Origin: Candidatus Competibacter denitrificans Run_A_D11
GTDB lineage: Bacteria > Pseudomonadota > Gammaproteobacteria > Competibacterales > Competibacteraceae
Assembly: GCF_001051235.1 (NCBI RefSeq)
Contig: NZ_CBTJ020000102.1
Span: 1 to 64,000 of the forward strand
DNA: 64,000 bases
Reading direction: 5' to 3'
Shown here: one piece after another, positions 20,988 through 31,600 of the stretch
How positions within the stretch are numbered: position 1 is the stretch's first letter
Layout of the letters: each line of letters opens with the position of its first letter
Made by a program: the position numbers and the translations under genes
The notes under the pieces: model-generated
What the model was told of the DNA's origin: nothing
The model's database searches: none
Seen by the model: the letters and a program-made list of their open reading frames with translations, nothing else

Positions 20988-21572
20988 CTAGGTGGGAAAC
21001 GCGACGAAAGCCCGCCAGCCGGCGATAACGGCCAGCAGCAGAAATAACCCACCACTCAGCCGGTGCAGGAGATACATCGGCAACCGGCGCAAAACAGTCT
21101 GCCCCGCCCACACACCCAGGGCCGAGGTAGCAGCTAAAGCCAAAGTTCCGCCGATCCAGACCGGCAAGGCAGCCCCCGTCCCCGCCAATCCCGCGACCGC
21201 CAGTTGGGTCTTGTCCCCCAGCTCGGCCAGAAAAATCAGGGCAAATGCCGACAGAAACACACTACGGCCATCCGGCTCGCGGATATCGGCCGCCTCCTCG
21301 CCGGCTTCCCGAAATGCACGCCAGCCGAAAACCGCGAACAAAACAGCCACCGCAGCGGCAACCAACCATTGCGGTAACCAAGCCGCTACAGCCGCACCAA
21401 ACAGCACCGCCAACAAATTTAACAGAGCAAACGCGCTAATCGCACCGAGCAATACTGGAGCAGGTGGGTGGCGGGCGGCTAAGGTCATGCAGACTAACTG
21501 GGTTTTGTCCCCCAATTCGGCTAGCGCGACCACGCCAAGTGTCGTCGAAGCGGTCACCAAAAAATCGTTCAT
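20988..21572 (-). CDS. GDT1/TMEM165-family cation transporter (UPF0016)
   Basis: 194 residues with six membrane helices in two repeats. Each repeat carries the family motif ELGDKTQL (E19 and about E116), the ion-binding signature of Mn2+/Ca2+:H+ exchangers such as bacterial MneA. A manganese export role is likely from family knowledge. It begins the gdt1-rarD-GGDEF unit. A perfect palindrome lies 30 bases upstream. Confidence 0.92.
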   Translation of the reverse strand: MNDFLVTASTTLGVVALAELGDKTQLVCMTLAARHPPAPVLLGAISAFALLNLLAVLFGAAVAAWLPQWLVAAAVAVLFAVFGWRAFREAGEEAADIREPDGRSVFLSAFALIFLAELGDKTQLAVAGLAGTGAALPVWIGGTLALAATSALGVWAGQTVLRRLPMYLLHRLSGGLFLLLAVIAGWRAFVAFPT

Positions 21573-21601
21573 AATTCTGACTAATTATAGTTCGTGTTGT
21601 C

Positions 21602-21620
21602 ATCGTTCAAGATGAACGAT
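21602..21620. promoter_or_regulatory. 8-bp perfect inverted repeat upstream of the GDT1-like gene
   Basis: ATCGTTCA and TGAACGAT are separated by AGA. The site lies 30-48 bases upstream of the GDT1 start, so it could be an operator or a leader hairpin. The rest of the 180-base gap to the Bax1-like gene holds a T-run after the Bax1 stop (minus strand, about 21720-21735) that may mark a weak terminator. No yybP-ykoY riboswitch was recognised. Confidence 0.4.
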
Positions 21621-21752
21621 ACTGTCAATGTAACGCTTTTTCGGCTGGTCCTGGATAGAACTTATAGAACATTAGCCGTAGCAGAATGGCCGTATCAATG
21701 GATTTTAGCCTATTGATCCCCACAAAAAAATTAAACCCCACTTCTTTGAGGC

Positions 21753-22946
21753 TTAGATCAAGGATATCCCTGTCGCCGGTTCCAGTATCGCCAAGACTTG
21801 CCGAGGTTCCAGCTTTCCTTTGAAGAAAATAACTGGACCCGGTACGTCATGGAAATCGTCCGCACCCGCATTCAGCCGATCCGAAACCGCGACAATCAAA
21901 TCCGGCATCGCGGCGCGGCGCAATTTCTCCAGCTTGCGGCGCAGATAGTCCGGGTGCCAGAAGCCCATGATTTCGACATGCACCAAGCGGCCGTCCGGGT
22001 GGCGCAAGGCAAAGTCAGGTACGAAGACCGTGCCTTTCAGATCGACGATTTCGACTTCCCGCTCCAGCGTCCACGGAGTACCCAACTTCTCCCAGCGCCG
22101 GGCGAAGGTTTCTTCCAGCAAGCTATCGTAAGCCGGCGGCGGCTTTTGCAGCGGCTTAAGCGGTGATTGTGAATCCAGTCGATAACTGAATTCCGCGCCA
22201 TCTCGCTGCAAAACGGCTTCCATCTCCCAGCGGCTGACCCGCAGCAACGCCGGCAGAAACATCGCCATTTGCAGACCGTATTTGCGAGTTTGTTTAAACA
22301 GACTGGCCGGCCCATCGACGTAAATCTGGTAACCGTCATCCAGGTGGCCTTCGACCGCGTACATCAGCCCATGAAATTTGAGGTGCTGGAACAGCCGCCG
22401 GTATTCGCCGGGGACATTGCGGTGAGCGGTCAAGCGCAGATAAAGCGCCGAATAGAGCAAGCCTTGCGCCTGTGCCAGATTGTAACGGTCAATCAACTGG
22501 TCAGCGGTGAACTCTGGCAAGGCCACCAATAAATGGTTTTCCGGTAGATCAGCATAGAGCGCCTCGCGCAAGGTCTCAGCTTCCAGGCGATAGCGTGGCG
22601 CCACGTCTTCCAGCACTTCTCGCGCTTGGGCTTCACCATAGCCGCCGCGCTCGGCGGCTCGTGTAAACACCTCGCGGCGCAACGCCTCCGGCTCCAGTTC
22701 CCCAATCGCCAGCGCAAATTCAGCGGCGTTCAAGGCCAGGTGAGCGAAACCACGCACGATCCGATAATCGGGCGAATCACCTTCCAACGCCCGCAGCGCG
22801 GCATCCAGCTCACCGCGCGTGCGCTGGCGATGCTCACCGAGTAATCGCAAAACCTGCTCGGCCCAGACGTGTTGCTCGCGGCGTAAAAAGCGTGGATAGA
22901 CCTGGGCACCACGCTTAACGGAGAACAGCAACTCGGAAGGCAGCAT
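21753..22946 (-). CDS. Bax1-like nuclease (DUF790), partner of XPB-type helicase
   Basis: 397 residues. The C-terminal third holds a PD-(D/E)XK nuclease core: VPDF (D near 308), then VEIMGFW (E near 320) followed by HPDYLRRKLEKLRRA. This matches the archaeal Bax1 family, which forms a complex with XPB helicase in a nucleotide-excision-repair-like process. The N-terminal region (about 1-280) is the DUF790 body. It starts 3 bases after the helicase stop, so the two are made together. Function in bacteria is inferred from the archaeal pair. Confidence 0.82.
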   Translation of the reverse strand: MLPSELLFSVKRGAQVYPRFLRREQHVWAEQVLRLLGEHRQRTRGELDAALRALEGDSPDYRIVRGFAHLALNAAEFALAIGELEPEALRREVFTRAAERGGYGEAQAREVLEDVAPRYRLEAETLREALYADLPENHLLVALPEFTADQLIDRYNLAQAQGLLYSALYLRLTAHRNVPGEYRRLFQHLKFHGLMYAVEGHLDDGYQIYVDGPASLFKQTRKYGLQMAMFLPALLRVSRWEMEAVLQRDGAEFSYRLDSQSPLKPLQKPPPAYDSLLEETFARRWEKLGTPWTLEREVEIVDLKGTVFVPDFALRHPDGRLVHVEIMGFWHPDYLRRKLEKLRRAAMPDLIVAVSDRLNAGADDFHDVPGPVIFFKGKLEPRQVLAILEPATGISLI

Positions 22947-22949
22947 CGG

Positions 22950-24476
22950 TCAGCGTGGCTTATGCGGTCTGTTGCCGCCTTCGCCCTGGCGCTCTCGCTC
23001 AGCGTCGGCGGGAGATCGCTCGAATAAGGCGAGTGTTGCTGTGATGCGTTCGGCTTTTTGGCTGGCCTCAGGGGGAGAGCGCCGCCGATCCGCCACTCGC
23101 TCCTCGCGGGTTTCGCGGGCGATCACTTCATACAAAATGGCGCGTTTGCCATCGCCGCGCCGCAGGATACGCCCCAGGCGTTGCACGAATTCCCGCGCTG
23201 AGGCGCTACCGGAAAGGATGACACCGATGGAGGCATCCGGCACATCCACGCCTTCATTCAACACGTTGCTGGTGACAATGGCGGTATAAAGGCCAGTTTT
23301 GAAACCATCCAAAAATGCCTGGCGCTCCTTGATCGGGGTTTGATGAGTGAGACAAGGCACCAGAAAGCGTTGGGAAACCTCATAAGCGGTCGCGTTATCT
23401 TCGGTAAAAATCACCGTTTTGTTGCCGGCATGGTTGGCGAAAATCATTCCCAGCGCGCGCAGTTTTCCTGGCGTGGCATGAGCGATGCGGCGGGCATCAC
23501 GATGGGCACGCATGGCCCGACGGCCCTCGACACTGCGCGCCGACAGCATCACGAATCGGTTCCAGCCCTCCAGGGTACTCAGAGATAAGCGGTTGGCCTG
23601 CAAGAAGCTATTGCGCTCCTCCAATGCCTGGCTATAAGCCAACCGTTCTGCTGGGGAAAGATCGACATGAACGGGTCGCACCTGAAAATCTGCCAATACA
23701 TCGCCCGCCAACTGTTCCGGCCGCTTGCGATAAATGATCGGCCCGACCAAGGTGGGCAGGTCAGCATCACGGCCATCACCCCGCTCTGGCGTGGCGGTCA
23801 GACCCAGTCGGTAGGGCGCTAGCGAAAATTCGGCAATAGCCCGATAAAATTCGGAGGGTAAATGATGGGCTTCATCAAAGATCAACAGGCCGAAGCGGTC
23901 GCCCAGACGCTCGATATGACGAGCCGCCGAGTCGTAAGTGGCGATGGTCAGCGGCTGTGGTTCGTGGTAACCGCCACCGAGCAGGCCGATCTCCTGATCG
24001 GGAAATGCAGCCCGCAGTAGCGCATACCATTGCTGCATCAGATCCAGGGTCGGCACCAGGATCAGCCCATCGCGCCGTGCCCAGCACAGCGCCAGGAGAC
24101 CGACTAAAGTTTTACCGGCTCCGGTTGGCAGCACCACAACACCCCGTCCCTTAGCGGCCTGCCAAGCGGCCAGCGCTTCGCGCTGGTGCGGATAAGGCAC
24201 CATTTCCAGCGCACAACTCAATTCCCGGCGCTGATAACGCGGTGCCTTGTTGCGGGCTAGTTCACCTTTGAGCGGGCCAATGATGGCGTTGTAACAACTC
24301 GCCGGGGCACGATAGGCATCCACACGCGGATCGTAACAAAACCAGTCATCAAGCCCGGTCGGCAGTTCGGCGACGCCTTCCAGCAACAGCGTGCCTCGGT
24401 CAAAGCGAAGCTGACGTTCCCCATCCTCGCGGCCGGTGCGGTATAAACCGGCAGTGTCCTTGGTGCGGTTGGTCAA
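22950..24476 (-). CDS. XPB/Rad25-type superfamily 2 DNA helicase
   Basis: 508 residues from a TTG at 24476, which has GGGAG 6 bases upstream; a longer frame to 24680 overlaps the next gene upstream and is unlikely. An XPB-like damage-recognition region comes first (about 10-85, LRFDRGTLLLEG). Helicase motifs follow: LPTGAGKT (about 114), DEAHH (about 199), LTATP, then QRLGRILRRG. The segment after motif III reads ERGDGRD where XPB has its RED motif. It is paired with the Bax1-like nuclease. The C-terminal 50 residues are charged and low complexity. Confidence 0.87.
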   Translation of the reverse strand: MTNRTKDTAGLYRTGREDGERQLRFDRGTLLLEGVAELPTGLDDWFCYDPRVDAYRAPASCYNAIIGPLKGELARNKAPRYQRRELSCALEMVPYPHQREALAAWQAAKGRGVVVLPTGAGKTLVGLLALCWARRDGLILVPTLDLMQQWYALLRAAFPDQEIGLLGGGYHEPQPLTIATYDSAARHIERLGDRFGLLIFDEAHHLPSEFYRAIAEFSLAPYRLGLTATPERGDGRDADLPTLVGPIIYRKRPEQLAGDVLADFQVRPVHVDLSPAERLAYSQALEERNSFLQANRLSLSTLEGWNRFVMLSARSVEGRRAMRAHRDARRIAHATPGKLRALGMIFANHAGNKTVIFTEDNATAYEVSQRFLVPCLTHQTPIKERQAFLDGFKTGLYTAIVTSNVLNEGVDVPDASIGVILSGSASAREFVQRLGRILRRGDGKRAILYEVIARETREERVADRRRSPPEASQKAERITATLALFERSPADAERERQGEGGNRPHKPR

Positions 24477-24538
24477 ACCCGTCTCCCGCCATCGGTTTCG
24501 GTGAAAAAATTTAGCTGACTTACAAACATCCGAATAGA

Positions 24539-25156
24539 CTATTCGGAACGATCTCGACCAGCCGACAGGAGAGTATTGATCAGGGATCGATTGAGAATCA
24601 TCCAAACACTGCTGGCCGCAATGACCGGCAGCATCAGATAGCCGAACTGATAACCCAGCGCCACCGCTTCCCGGCCCCACGGTGAGATGCCCACCCGACC
24701 GGCGATTTCAGGCCCTAGCTGGATCGAAAGGACTTTCAGAACCTCGAAAATGACTCCCCAAGCTTGGAATGGTAGCAGCGCCAGAGAGCCCAAGACCATC
24801 CGGCCCAGGGAAAAGAAACGCTCGTCAGCGGCGAACAACAACGCCATCAGTACGGGAAGGTTCCAGGAATACTTAAGCAGATTGACGGGGACGACAATCT
24901 CGGCGACGGACCCGGCCGGCGCGCTGGAAGGCAAGGCCGCTGGGATGGTGGTGGCAAAATGCAGGTCTTTACCATAACCGAGCACTTCGCTGATAACGCC
25001 AGGGGTAATCCAATCGAGCACCCAACGCGACAGCCAAACTACCGGCGCTCCAACTATTGGGGCCGCGTAGTACCAGATGGTAAACCACACTGGCAACCAA
25101 AACAGGGCCGCTAAGAAAAAGCGCCCCAACAGGCTAGATGGCTTGGGGAGAACCAT
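24539..25156 (-). CDS. Exosortase H-associated membrane protein
   Basis: 205 residues from ATG 25156; an in-frame TTG at 25198 is an alternative. About five hydrophobic segments are visible, including LGRFFLAALFWLPVWFTIWYY near the start and YLMLPVIAASSVWMIL near the end. The central periplasmic-looking loop (about 60-95) is Ala/Pro-rich. Proteins of this kind are encoded next to exosortase H; no biochemical role is known to me. It overlaps the end of xrtH by 23 bases, which indicates coupled translation. Confidence 0.75.
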   Translation of the reverse strand: MVLPKPSSLLGRFFLAALFWLPVWFTIWYYAAPIVGAPVVWLSRWVLDWITPGVISEVLGYGKDLHFATTIPAALPSSAPAGSVAEIVVPVNLLKYSWNLPVLMALLFAADERFFSLGRMVLGSLALLPFQAWGVIFEVLKVLSIQLGPEIAGRVGISPWGREAVALGYQFGYLMLPVIAASSVWMILNRSLINTLLSAGRDRSE

Positions 25157-25637
25157 TATGAGCCGACGGTAGACTGCGAATCCACAAGAGCCAGACAACC
25201 AGGGCGTCCAGCATAATCAGGGCCTGCCACACATAAAGATGTGCCCACTCGAACGCCGTCTGACTCCAAAGTCCCAGAAAAAACAGCGAGACAATGCGTA
25301 CCAGATTGAGCACCTGAATAGCGAAAATACCGATGGCGATACCGGCCAGCCGATACCGACACGGCGCGGGAAACGCCAGCATGGCGGCGATCAGGATCAA
25401 CATCGCCTCCACGCCGTTGCACCCAGCCGCGATTTCGACTGCGAACGGGGTAGCTACATCGCGGATCACCATGCCGACTGTTTCTACCTCCCGCCCAAGC
25501 AAATCCAGAGTTGCACCAGATGCCTTGGCCAAAACTCCGGTAAACGGCTCGACGAAAATCCGCTGTACCGGCGGGGTCAGCTCCGCCGTGAACAGCGCGG
25601 CCTGGATGGCGAGAAAGATCAGAAAAAATCGCAACAT
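25134..25637 (-). CDS. xrtH: Exosortase H (IPTL-CTERM-specific sorting enzyme)
   Basis: 167 residues from ATG 25637 (a GTG at 25646 is also possible). This is the short exosortase type with about 4-5 membrane helices. The exosortase triad is visible: C73 (AAGCNGVEA), R114 (NLVRIVSLF) and H133 (FEWAHLYVWQ). Exosortases cut C-terminal sorting signals of exported proteins at the membrane. Type H recognises IPTL-CTERM signals, and the giant protein that ends 48 bases upstream carries exactly that signal. Confidence 0.88.
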   Translation of the reverse strand: MLRFFLIFLAIQAALFTAELTPPVQRIFVEPFTGVLAKASGATLDLLGREVETVGMVIRDVATPFAVEIAAGCNGVEAMLILIAAMLAFPAPCRYRLAGIAIGIFAIQVLNLVRIVSLFFLGLWSQTAFEWAHLYVWQALIMLDALVVWLLWIRSLPSAHNGSPQAI

Positions 25638-25685
25638 ACTCTGCACCGCCCAGGTCTGCGCATCAAACCGTTCACGAGCTTGGCC

Positions 25686-28600
25686 CTATCTCCACCGCCG
25701 ACTGCTCCCACGGATCATGGCATCCCGGCGCCGCGTCACCGCCAGCGCCATGACCATCAGCAAAGATAGGACGATCATTCCCCATTCCGATAAGGTTGGG
25801 ATGCTGCCAACCCCAGGAACACGGAGGATACGAATATCCGTCGGATCGCGTCCACTGTTATTGTCGTCGGAGGCAATGCCATTTGGATCATTATCCGCTA
25901 CTGCGCGGGCCTGATTGCTCGCGGTTTGTCCTCCGGTATTGGCATTGACCGTGACACGGAAGCTGATGGTCGCTTGCTCACCCGGTTTTAGGTCACCAAC
26001 ATTGACCCTTAATGGGCTTTCAGTGACCACGCTGCCACGGCTGGTCAGCACACTACCCGCAATGAGCGTGACCTGCGGCGGCAGCGCGTTATCGGTCACG
26101 ATCACCTGGGTTGCCGTCGCGGAGCCGGTGTTTGACACCACCAGTGTGTAGAGGACCGTATCACCCGGATTGACAGCGGTGCCACCCGCCGCGTTGCCAG
26201 CGAGCGCCCCACGTTTTTGCAAATCCAGCTTCGGGGCGCCAGCGGCCGTCGTCGCGGTGATCACAGTCGGTTGCTCACCGTCGCCGGGATCGCCATTGCC
26301 ATCGGTGAACACCGGGGTGGTGATCTGGGGCGAGGTCACCGTGCCTTGATTGCTGAATTCCTTCTCGGTAGGTGGTGGTGGTGCGCTAAATGTGTCAATT
26401 GTGGCATCAAACGTCAGCGTCAGGCTGCCATTAGCTGGCACGCTTAGGCCCGACCACGTCAAGGTGGGGCTACTAAAAGCTGCCACCGGGCTGGCACTGT
26501 TGTTGACATACGTCAAACCGGTTGGAACCTGATCGGTAAGCGTCAGATTGGTCAGTGCTGTCTGACCCGGATTGCGCAAAACGATGGTGTAGCGCAGGGT
26601 ATCGCCCGCGTTCACCACACCGAGTGGCGTGATGTCATTCGACACGGCTACCCGCTTTTCAGCCCGCAAGGTGCTGTTCGTACCAGTCTGAGTGCCAATC
26701 GGTGTTTCGGTCGGCTGTGCGCCATTGCTCGGATCGTTGTCGGCATCGGTTGGGGTCGGCACGGTTCGTGGTGAGTCCACGGAGCCTTGATTGCGAACCA
26801 CGAAGCCATTGGGCGTACTGTAACTGACTCTGACCTGGAAGCGGATGATTGCACTGGCGTGAGCCTTTAGCGTGCCGACATTCACGGTCAGAATCGGAGG
26901 GCTACCAGCGACACTGCCGGTCGGATTGCCGTTCAGGGTACTGCTGGCTGCGACATAGCTCGTGTTACCCGGAATTGGGTCAGTGAATACGACCCCGCTG
27001 ATGTCCTCGTCACTGTTGTTGGTCAGCGTGATGCTGTACTCCAGCAGATCACCAGGCAAAGTCGTACCGCCGTTGACATCTCTGACGCTCTTGGCGGCAC
27101 TGATCACCGCGTTGGCAGTCGGCGTGATTACGGCAGTCGCGGGGTCTGCATAGTTATTAAGCCCCGATCCGGCACCATCCGCACCCGTGCGACCACTATC
27201 GGAACCACCCGTCGCACCCGGCTGTGAGGCCCAGGTGACGGTTGCATTATTAGTCAGAGCGACGCCAATTGGCGCAGCGGCTGAGAGGCGTGCCCGGAAT
27301 GGGATCGTTTTGGGCGCACCGCACGCCAGCGCACTGCTAAGGGTAAAGGTCAGTTCCTGACCATTCTGGGCCACCGTCACCCCACTGGGTAATGGACTGC
27401 CGCCCAACCCTATATAGGTCAGATATTGCGGCAGCGTATCTTTTATCACCAGATCATAGGCTGGTGTCCGACACTGGCCCGTAGCATCCGCGACCGGAGT
27501 CAGGGTTAGGTTGAACGTCACCTCATCGCCCAGGGAAACGCTACTGGGGCTAGCAGTCTTATCCAATGTCACCTGTGGTTCCACAACCGTGAGCTTGAGA
27601 GGCTCGATAACCCCGTTATTGGGATTACCGTCGGCGTCAAAATCCAGGCTCTTGGGCTGGCCGGCCTCGGTGTAGCTGACTGAGGCATTGTTACCCAGCG
27701 AGACACCCGCCTGATTAGCCAAGATGTTATCCACCCGTGCGATGAGCGTGACCAACACATACTCATCGTTGGGGTTAGTATCCGTCGCTATCGCCCGATT
27801 ATTAACCTCACCAAAATCGAAGGTGAGCGTAGTTGGGCCAGTTCCAGCCTGTGCGGACGGGACACAACTGGCTGGTAAACCGGGTTGGATTATGGCTATT
27901 TTTGCAACGGTGAGGTCAGAGTCGCCAGTAGCCACCGCGCAGCTCACATAGCTTAACCCAGCCGGCAATACATCCGTCACCACCACATCCGGGGTGATCA
28001 CTCGGCTAACGTTGACCTTGATCTGGTAAGTCACTAGCTCGCCAATGGTGTAGGTGTTCTGGCCCTGCGGCAAAAACCCCTTGTCGATTGCGACCGTGGT
28101 GGCGGCGATCAAATTTGGCGAAGTTGCCGTAGCGTTGTAGTTATCCAGCTTGTTCGGGTCCGTATTTTGCGCGGGATCGTCTTGATCGACGCCATTATTA
28201 CCGTTATCACGCTCGTTCTGGTCATCACCCAAACGGCTGGAGAAGGTCGCGCTAACCTGGTTCGGCAGCGCGTCGCCAATGTTGACACCGGTCAACTTGG
28301 CCTGGAACGTTAACTGGATTTTAGCCCCAGGAGCGAGCGTGAACGGCGTGCCGGTACTCAAGCCACCTGCGCCGAAGGTGAAGTTGCCCACCCCAACGAC
28401 GGGGGAGCCATTCACCACAGTAACAGTTAAAGAACCAGCAACTCCAACCAGCTTGCCTGTCAACGCATCCGTCAAGACCGTCTCGTAGGAAGGCGTCGAG
28501 CCATTATTTTCCACGGTGATGGTGAACGTCACCGTATCGCCGTTTTGCACCCCAACGACCGGATTGACGTCTTTGATCATCTTCAGATGCGGCTCGCCAA

Positions 28601-31600
28601 CTATGATAGCCGGGGGCGGCTGGTTGGTGATGGGTTTGGTAAGGTCGCCGTTAGTTCCCGGATCAAACACAGTTAGAGTGGCCGTATTGGTCATCGAGAC
28701 GCCATCTTGATTATCCAATACGTTCGCCACCAACGCCTTGTAGGTAATAACTATCGTCTGGCTGGTTGTCGTGTTGGCGTTAACCACATTGCCAAAATTA
28801 GCTTCCAGAGTATTGCTTGTCGTTGTGAAGTCAGCCGGTGTAGTGCCAAGAGTTATATCCGTCGGCTTCACAAGGTTAAATGAGCCAGTAACATAGCTCA
28901 GTCCCGCCGGCAATACATCCTTCAATCTCACACTCTGGAGGGTGAAGCCCGCCGGGACGCTGAGTGCCAGGCGGTATTCGACGACATCACCGATGGCATA
29001 GCGGCTTTGAGCGTTTAATAGCTCCTTGGTCAGCCCTGGATTAGCGACCTTGACCGTTGAGGTCGCGCTGTTGCTGTAACCGTTGCTACCCGCCCCTGCT
29101 CCACCCGTGCGTTCGCCGTCAATGTCACCTGGGTTTGCGGGATTCGCATCGTTAGTGCCTTTAGCACCGGGCAAGCTGGTCCAGGTGGTATTTGCCGTGT
29201 TGGAGAAATCAGCCGAAGCCCCCAAAGTTAGGTTCACCGGAGCGACAATCGTTAAAGTCCCACCTGCCGGGAATTCAGCAACCTGGATGGCAAGATTAGT
29301 TGTGGAACTAGTGTTGGTGATGGTTCCAAACGTACCGCTTGGCACCTGAGTCGTCGTAACTGTTGAAAGTTGCGCGCCCGTTGGTAGGGTAGTGAGGGCG
29401 TCCGTAATCGCCACATTGTAAGCCGATGCATTGCCATCATTGCGCACCGTGATGGTGTAGGTGATTTGACCAGACGCCGATGACGAAACAATGGCCGATG
29501 GACTCGGTATTTTAGTCAAGGTCAGGTGCGGTTCGATGACCGTGACCGTAACCGGTGTCGCGGACGTTGTTTGCGGCTGCGACAGCGCATTCCAGTAACG
29601 GATACCGCCCGTATTCGTCAACGCTTGGTCACGGACGTTGGCGGCGATGTTTTGCACCACCACCTTATATTCCAACGTGTAGGTCGCATCCGTCGCGGCT
29701 GAATTGATGACATCGCCCAAGGTAAGTTGCAAGGTGCGTGTCCCCGCAGTCCAGGACAGGTTGGGATCATTGGTTAGAACAACCGGCGAACCGCTGGTTG
29801 CGCTGTTGATATCCGCTGGGTTAAGCGAGGCGTTCAATCCGCTAGTGAACGTCCGCGTCAGCGTCGCCGATCCCGCCACATAATCAAGCCCTGCTGGCAA
29901 GGTATCCAAAAAGGACAATTGGCGCGTGGTTCCAGGTGGTATGGTCGCCGTAAGGCGGTAAGTCAACACTTCACCGATCAACACTTGGTTGCCGGTACTG
30001 CCAACCGGCTCGCTGGTGCCAAATAGCGTCTTCGTCACGGCGCTTTGTCGGCCAATCGGCGTCAAGGTGGGACTTGGATTACCGCCGTTGTCGTTCGGAT
30101 TGCCATTGTCGTCGGATTTGACACCCGTGGGGTCGCCGGTCCTCGTGACCGTGGCCTGGTTGCTGATGAGATTGACACCCGCCGGCAACGGCTTGTCGAT
30201 CTTGACTCTAAAATTGACCGTCACCACATCGCCAGTGGCCATGTTGCCGATATTGACACTGATTGGGCTTTGCCCGGTTATCGTACCCTGGCTGGTATAC
30301 ACGGAATTGGGGACCAGGGTGGTATTGGCCGGAATCGGATCGGTCAAGCGCACATTGGTGGCGGCTGCACCCGTATTGGTCACCGTAATGGTGTAATACA
30401 AGATATCACCAGCACTGGGCTGACCGTCACCATCAAGATCGGTATCCAACCGCCAACGCTTTTGTGGATCGAGCTTGGGTGTGCTGGAACCGGCCTGGAA
30501 CACCGTCGGCTGGTTGCCATCCTCCGGGCTGCCGTTGCTGTCGGTTCGGGTGGTCCTGGGCGTGCTGCCCTCGGTGTAATTGACAGTGGCCTGGTTGGAG
30601 AACGTGCCACTATTGGCGGTGGCATCGGTCACAGTCACCCGGAAAGTTGCCAGCGCCGAGCTGTTGGGGCCTATTGTAAAACCGGCTCCTGGGGTCGTGG
30701 AGGATTCCCACTTCACACCATCCTGACCCGTAGCTACGGTTAGCTTTGTGTTTAAGGCAGACAACTCGCTATCAACAACAGGAGTCAAACCATTTGGCAG
30801 CGTATCGGTCAGGCGCACACCCGTCAGTGCTGTGCTGCCCTGATTGTGCAGGATCAGCGAGTATTCCATGATGTCGCCGTTATCAACAATGCCGTTGTTA
30901 TTGACATCTTGATATAACCGCACCCGTTTTTCAGCGTAGAGGGCCGTTTGCGTGCCGCCCACGGGGATCACGGTCGGCTGATCGCCATTGGCATCGTTGC
31001 CGTCAGCATCGGTCGGTTCGGGAACGGTCTGGTCGGAATCGACCACACCTTGGTTGCTGATGATCGTTCCTGCCGGCGTTCCCGCGTTCACCGTCACCTG
31101 GAAAGAAATGGTGGCGGTGGCGCTGGCATTCAGGCCGCCTACATTCACCGTCAGCGTATCGTCGCTGAAGCTACCCGCCGAATTGCTGTTCAAGGTACTG
31201 CTGCCCGTTACATATTGGGTATTGGCGGGAATGGGATCAGTAAACACCACATTGGTTACCGGACTGGTCCCGGTGTTCTTCAGGGTAACGGTGTATTGCA
31301 GCGTGTCACCAGGATCGACAATGCCGTTGCCGTTGACATCCCCACCGGGGATGACAAAAGTTACAATCTTGGTGGCATCAATTACCGCGCTGGCTGTGGG
31401 TGTCACCGGCGTACTGGTGGTGACCTGGTAATCGTTCAAACCACCAGGTCCGTCCTCGCCATTGCGGCCATTGTTGGGATCGCCGTTGGCACCTGGCAAG
31501 CTAGCCCAGGTCATGGTAAGGCTGTTGACCTGCTGAACCCCTACCACGGCCGATGTATTGATTTGCGCCTGGTAAGTGATCGTCCGGCTGCCTTCGGCCT

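Noticed and set aside
21573..21752. Possible manganese riboswitch before the GDT1-like gene
   Set aside because: The known yybP-ykoY core was not recognised; only a short palindrome is present.
24477..24680. N-terminal extension of the XPB-type helicase to an upstream start
   Set aside because: It overlaps the exosortase-associated gene and lacks helicase-like sequence; the TTG at 24476 has a proper binding site.
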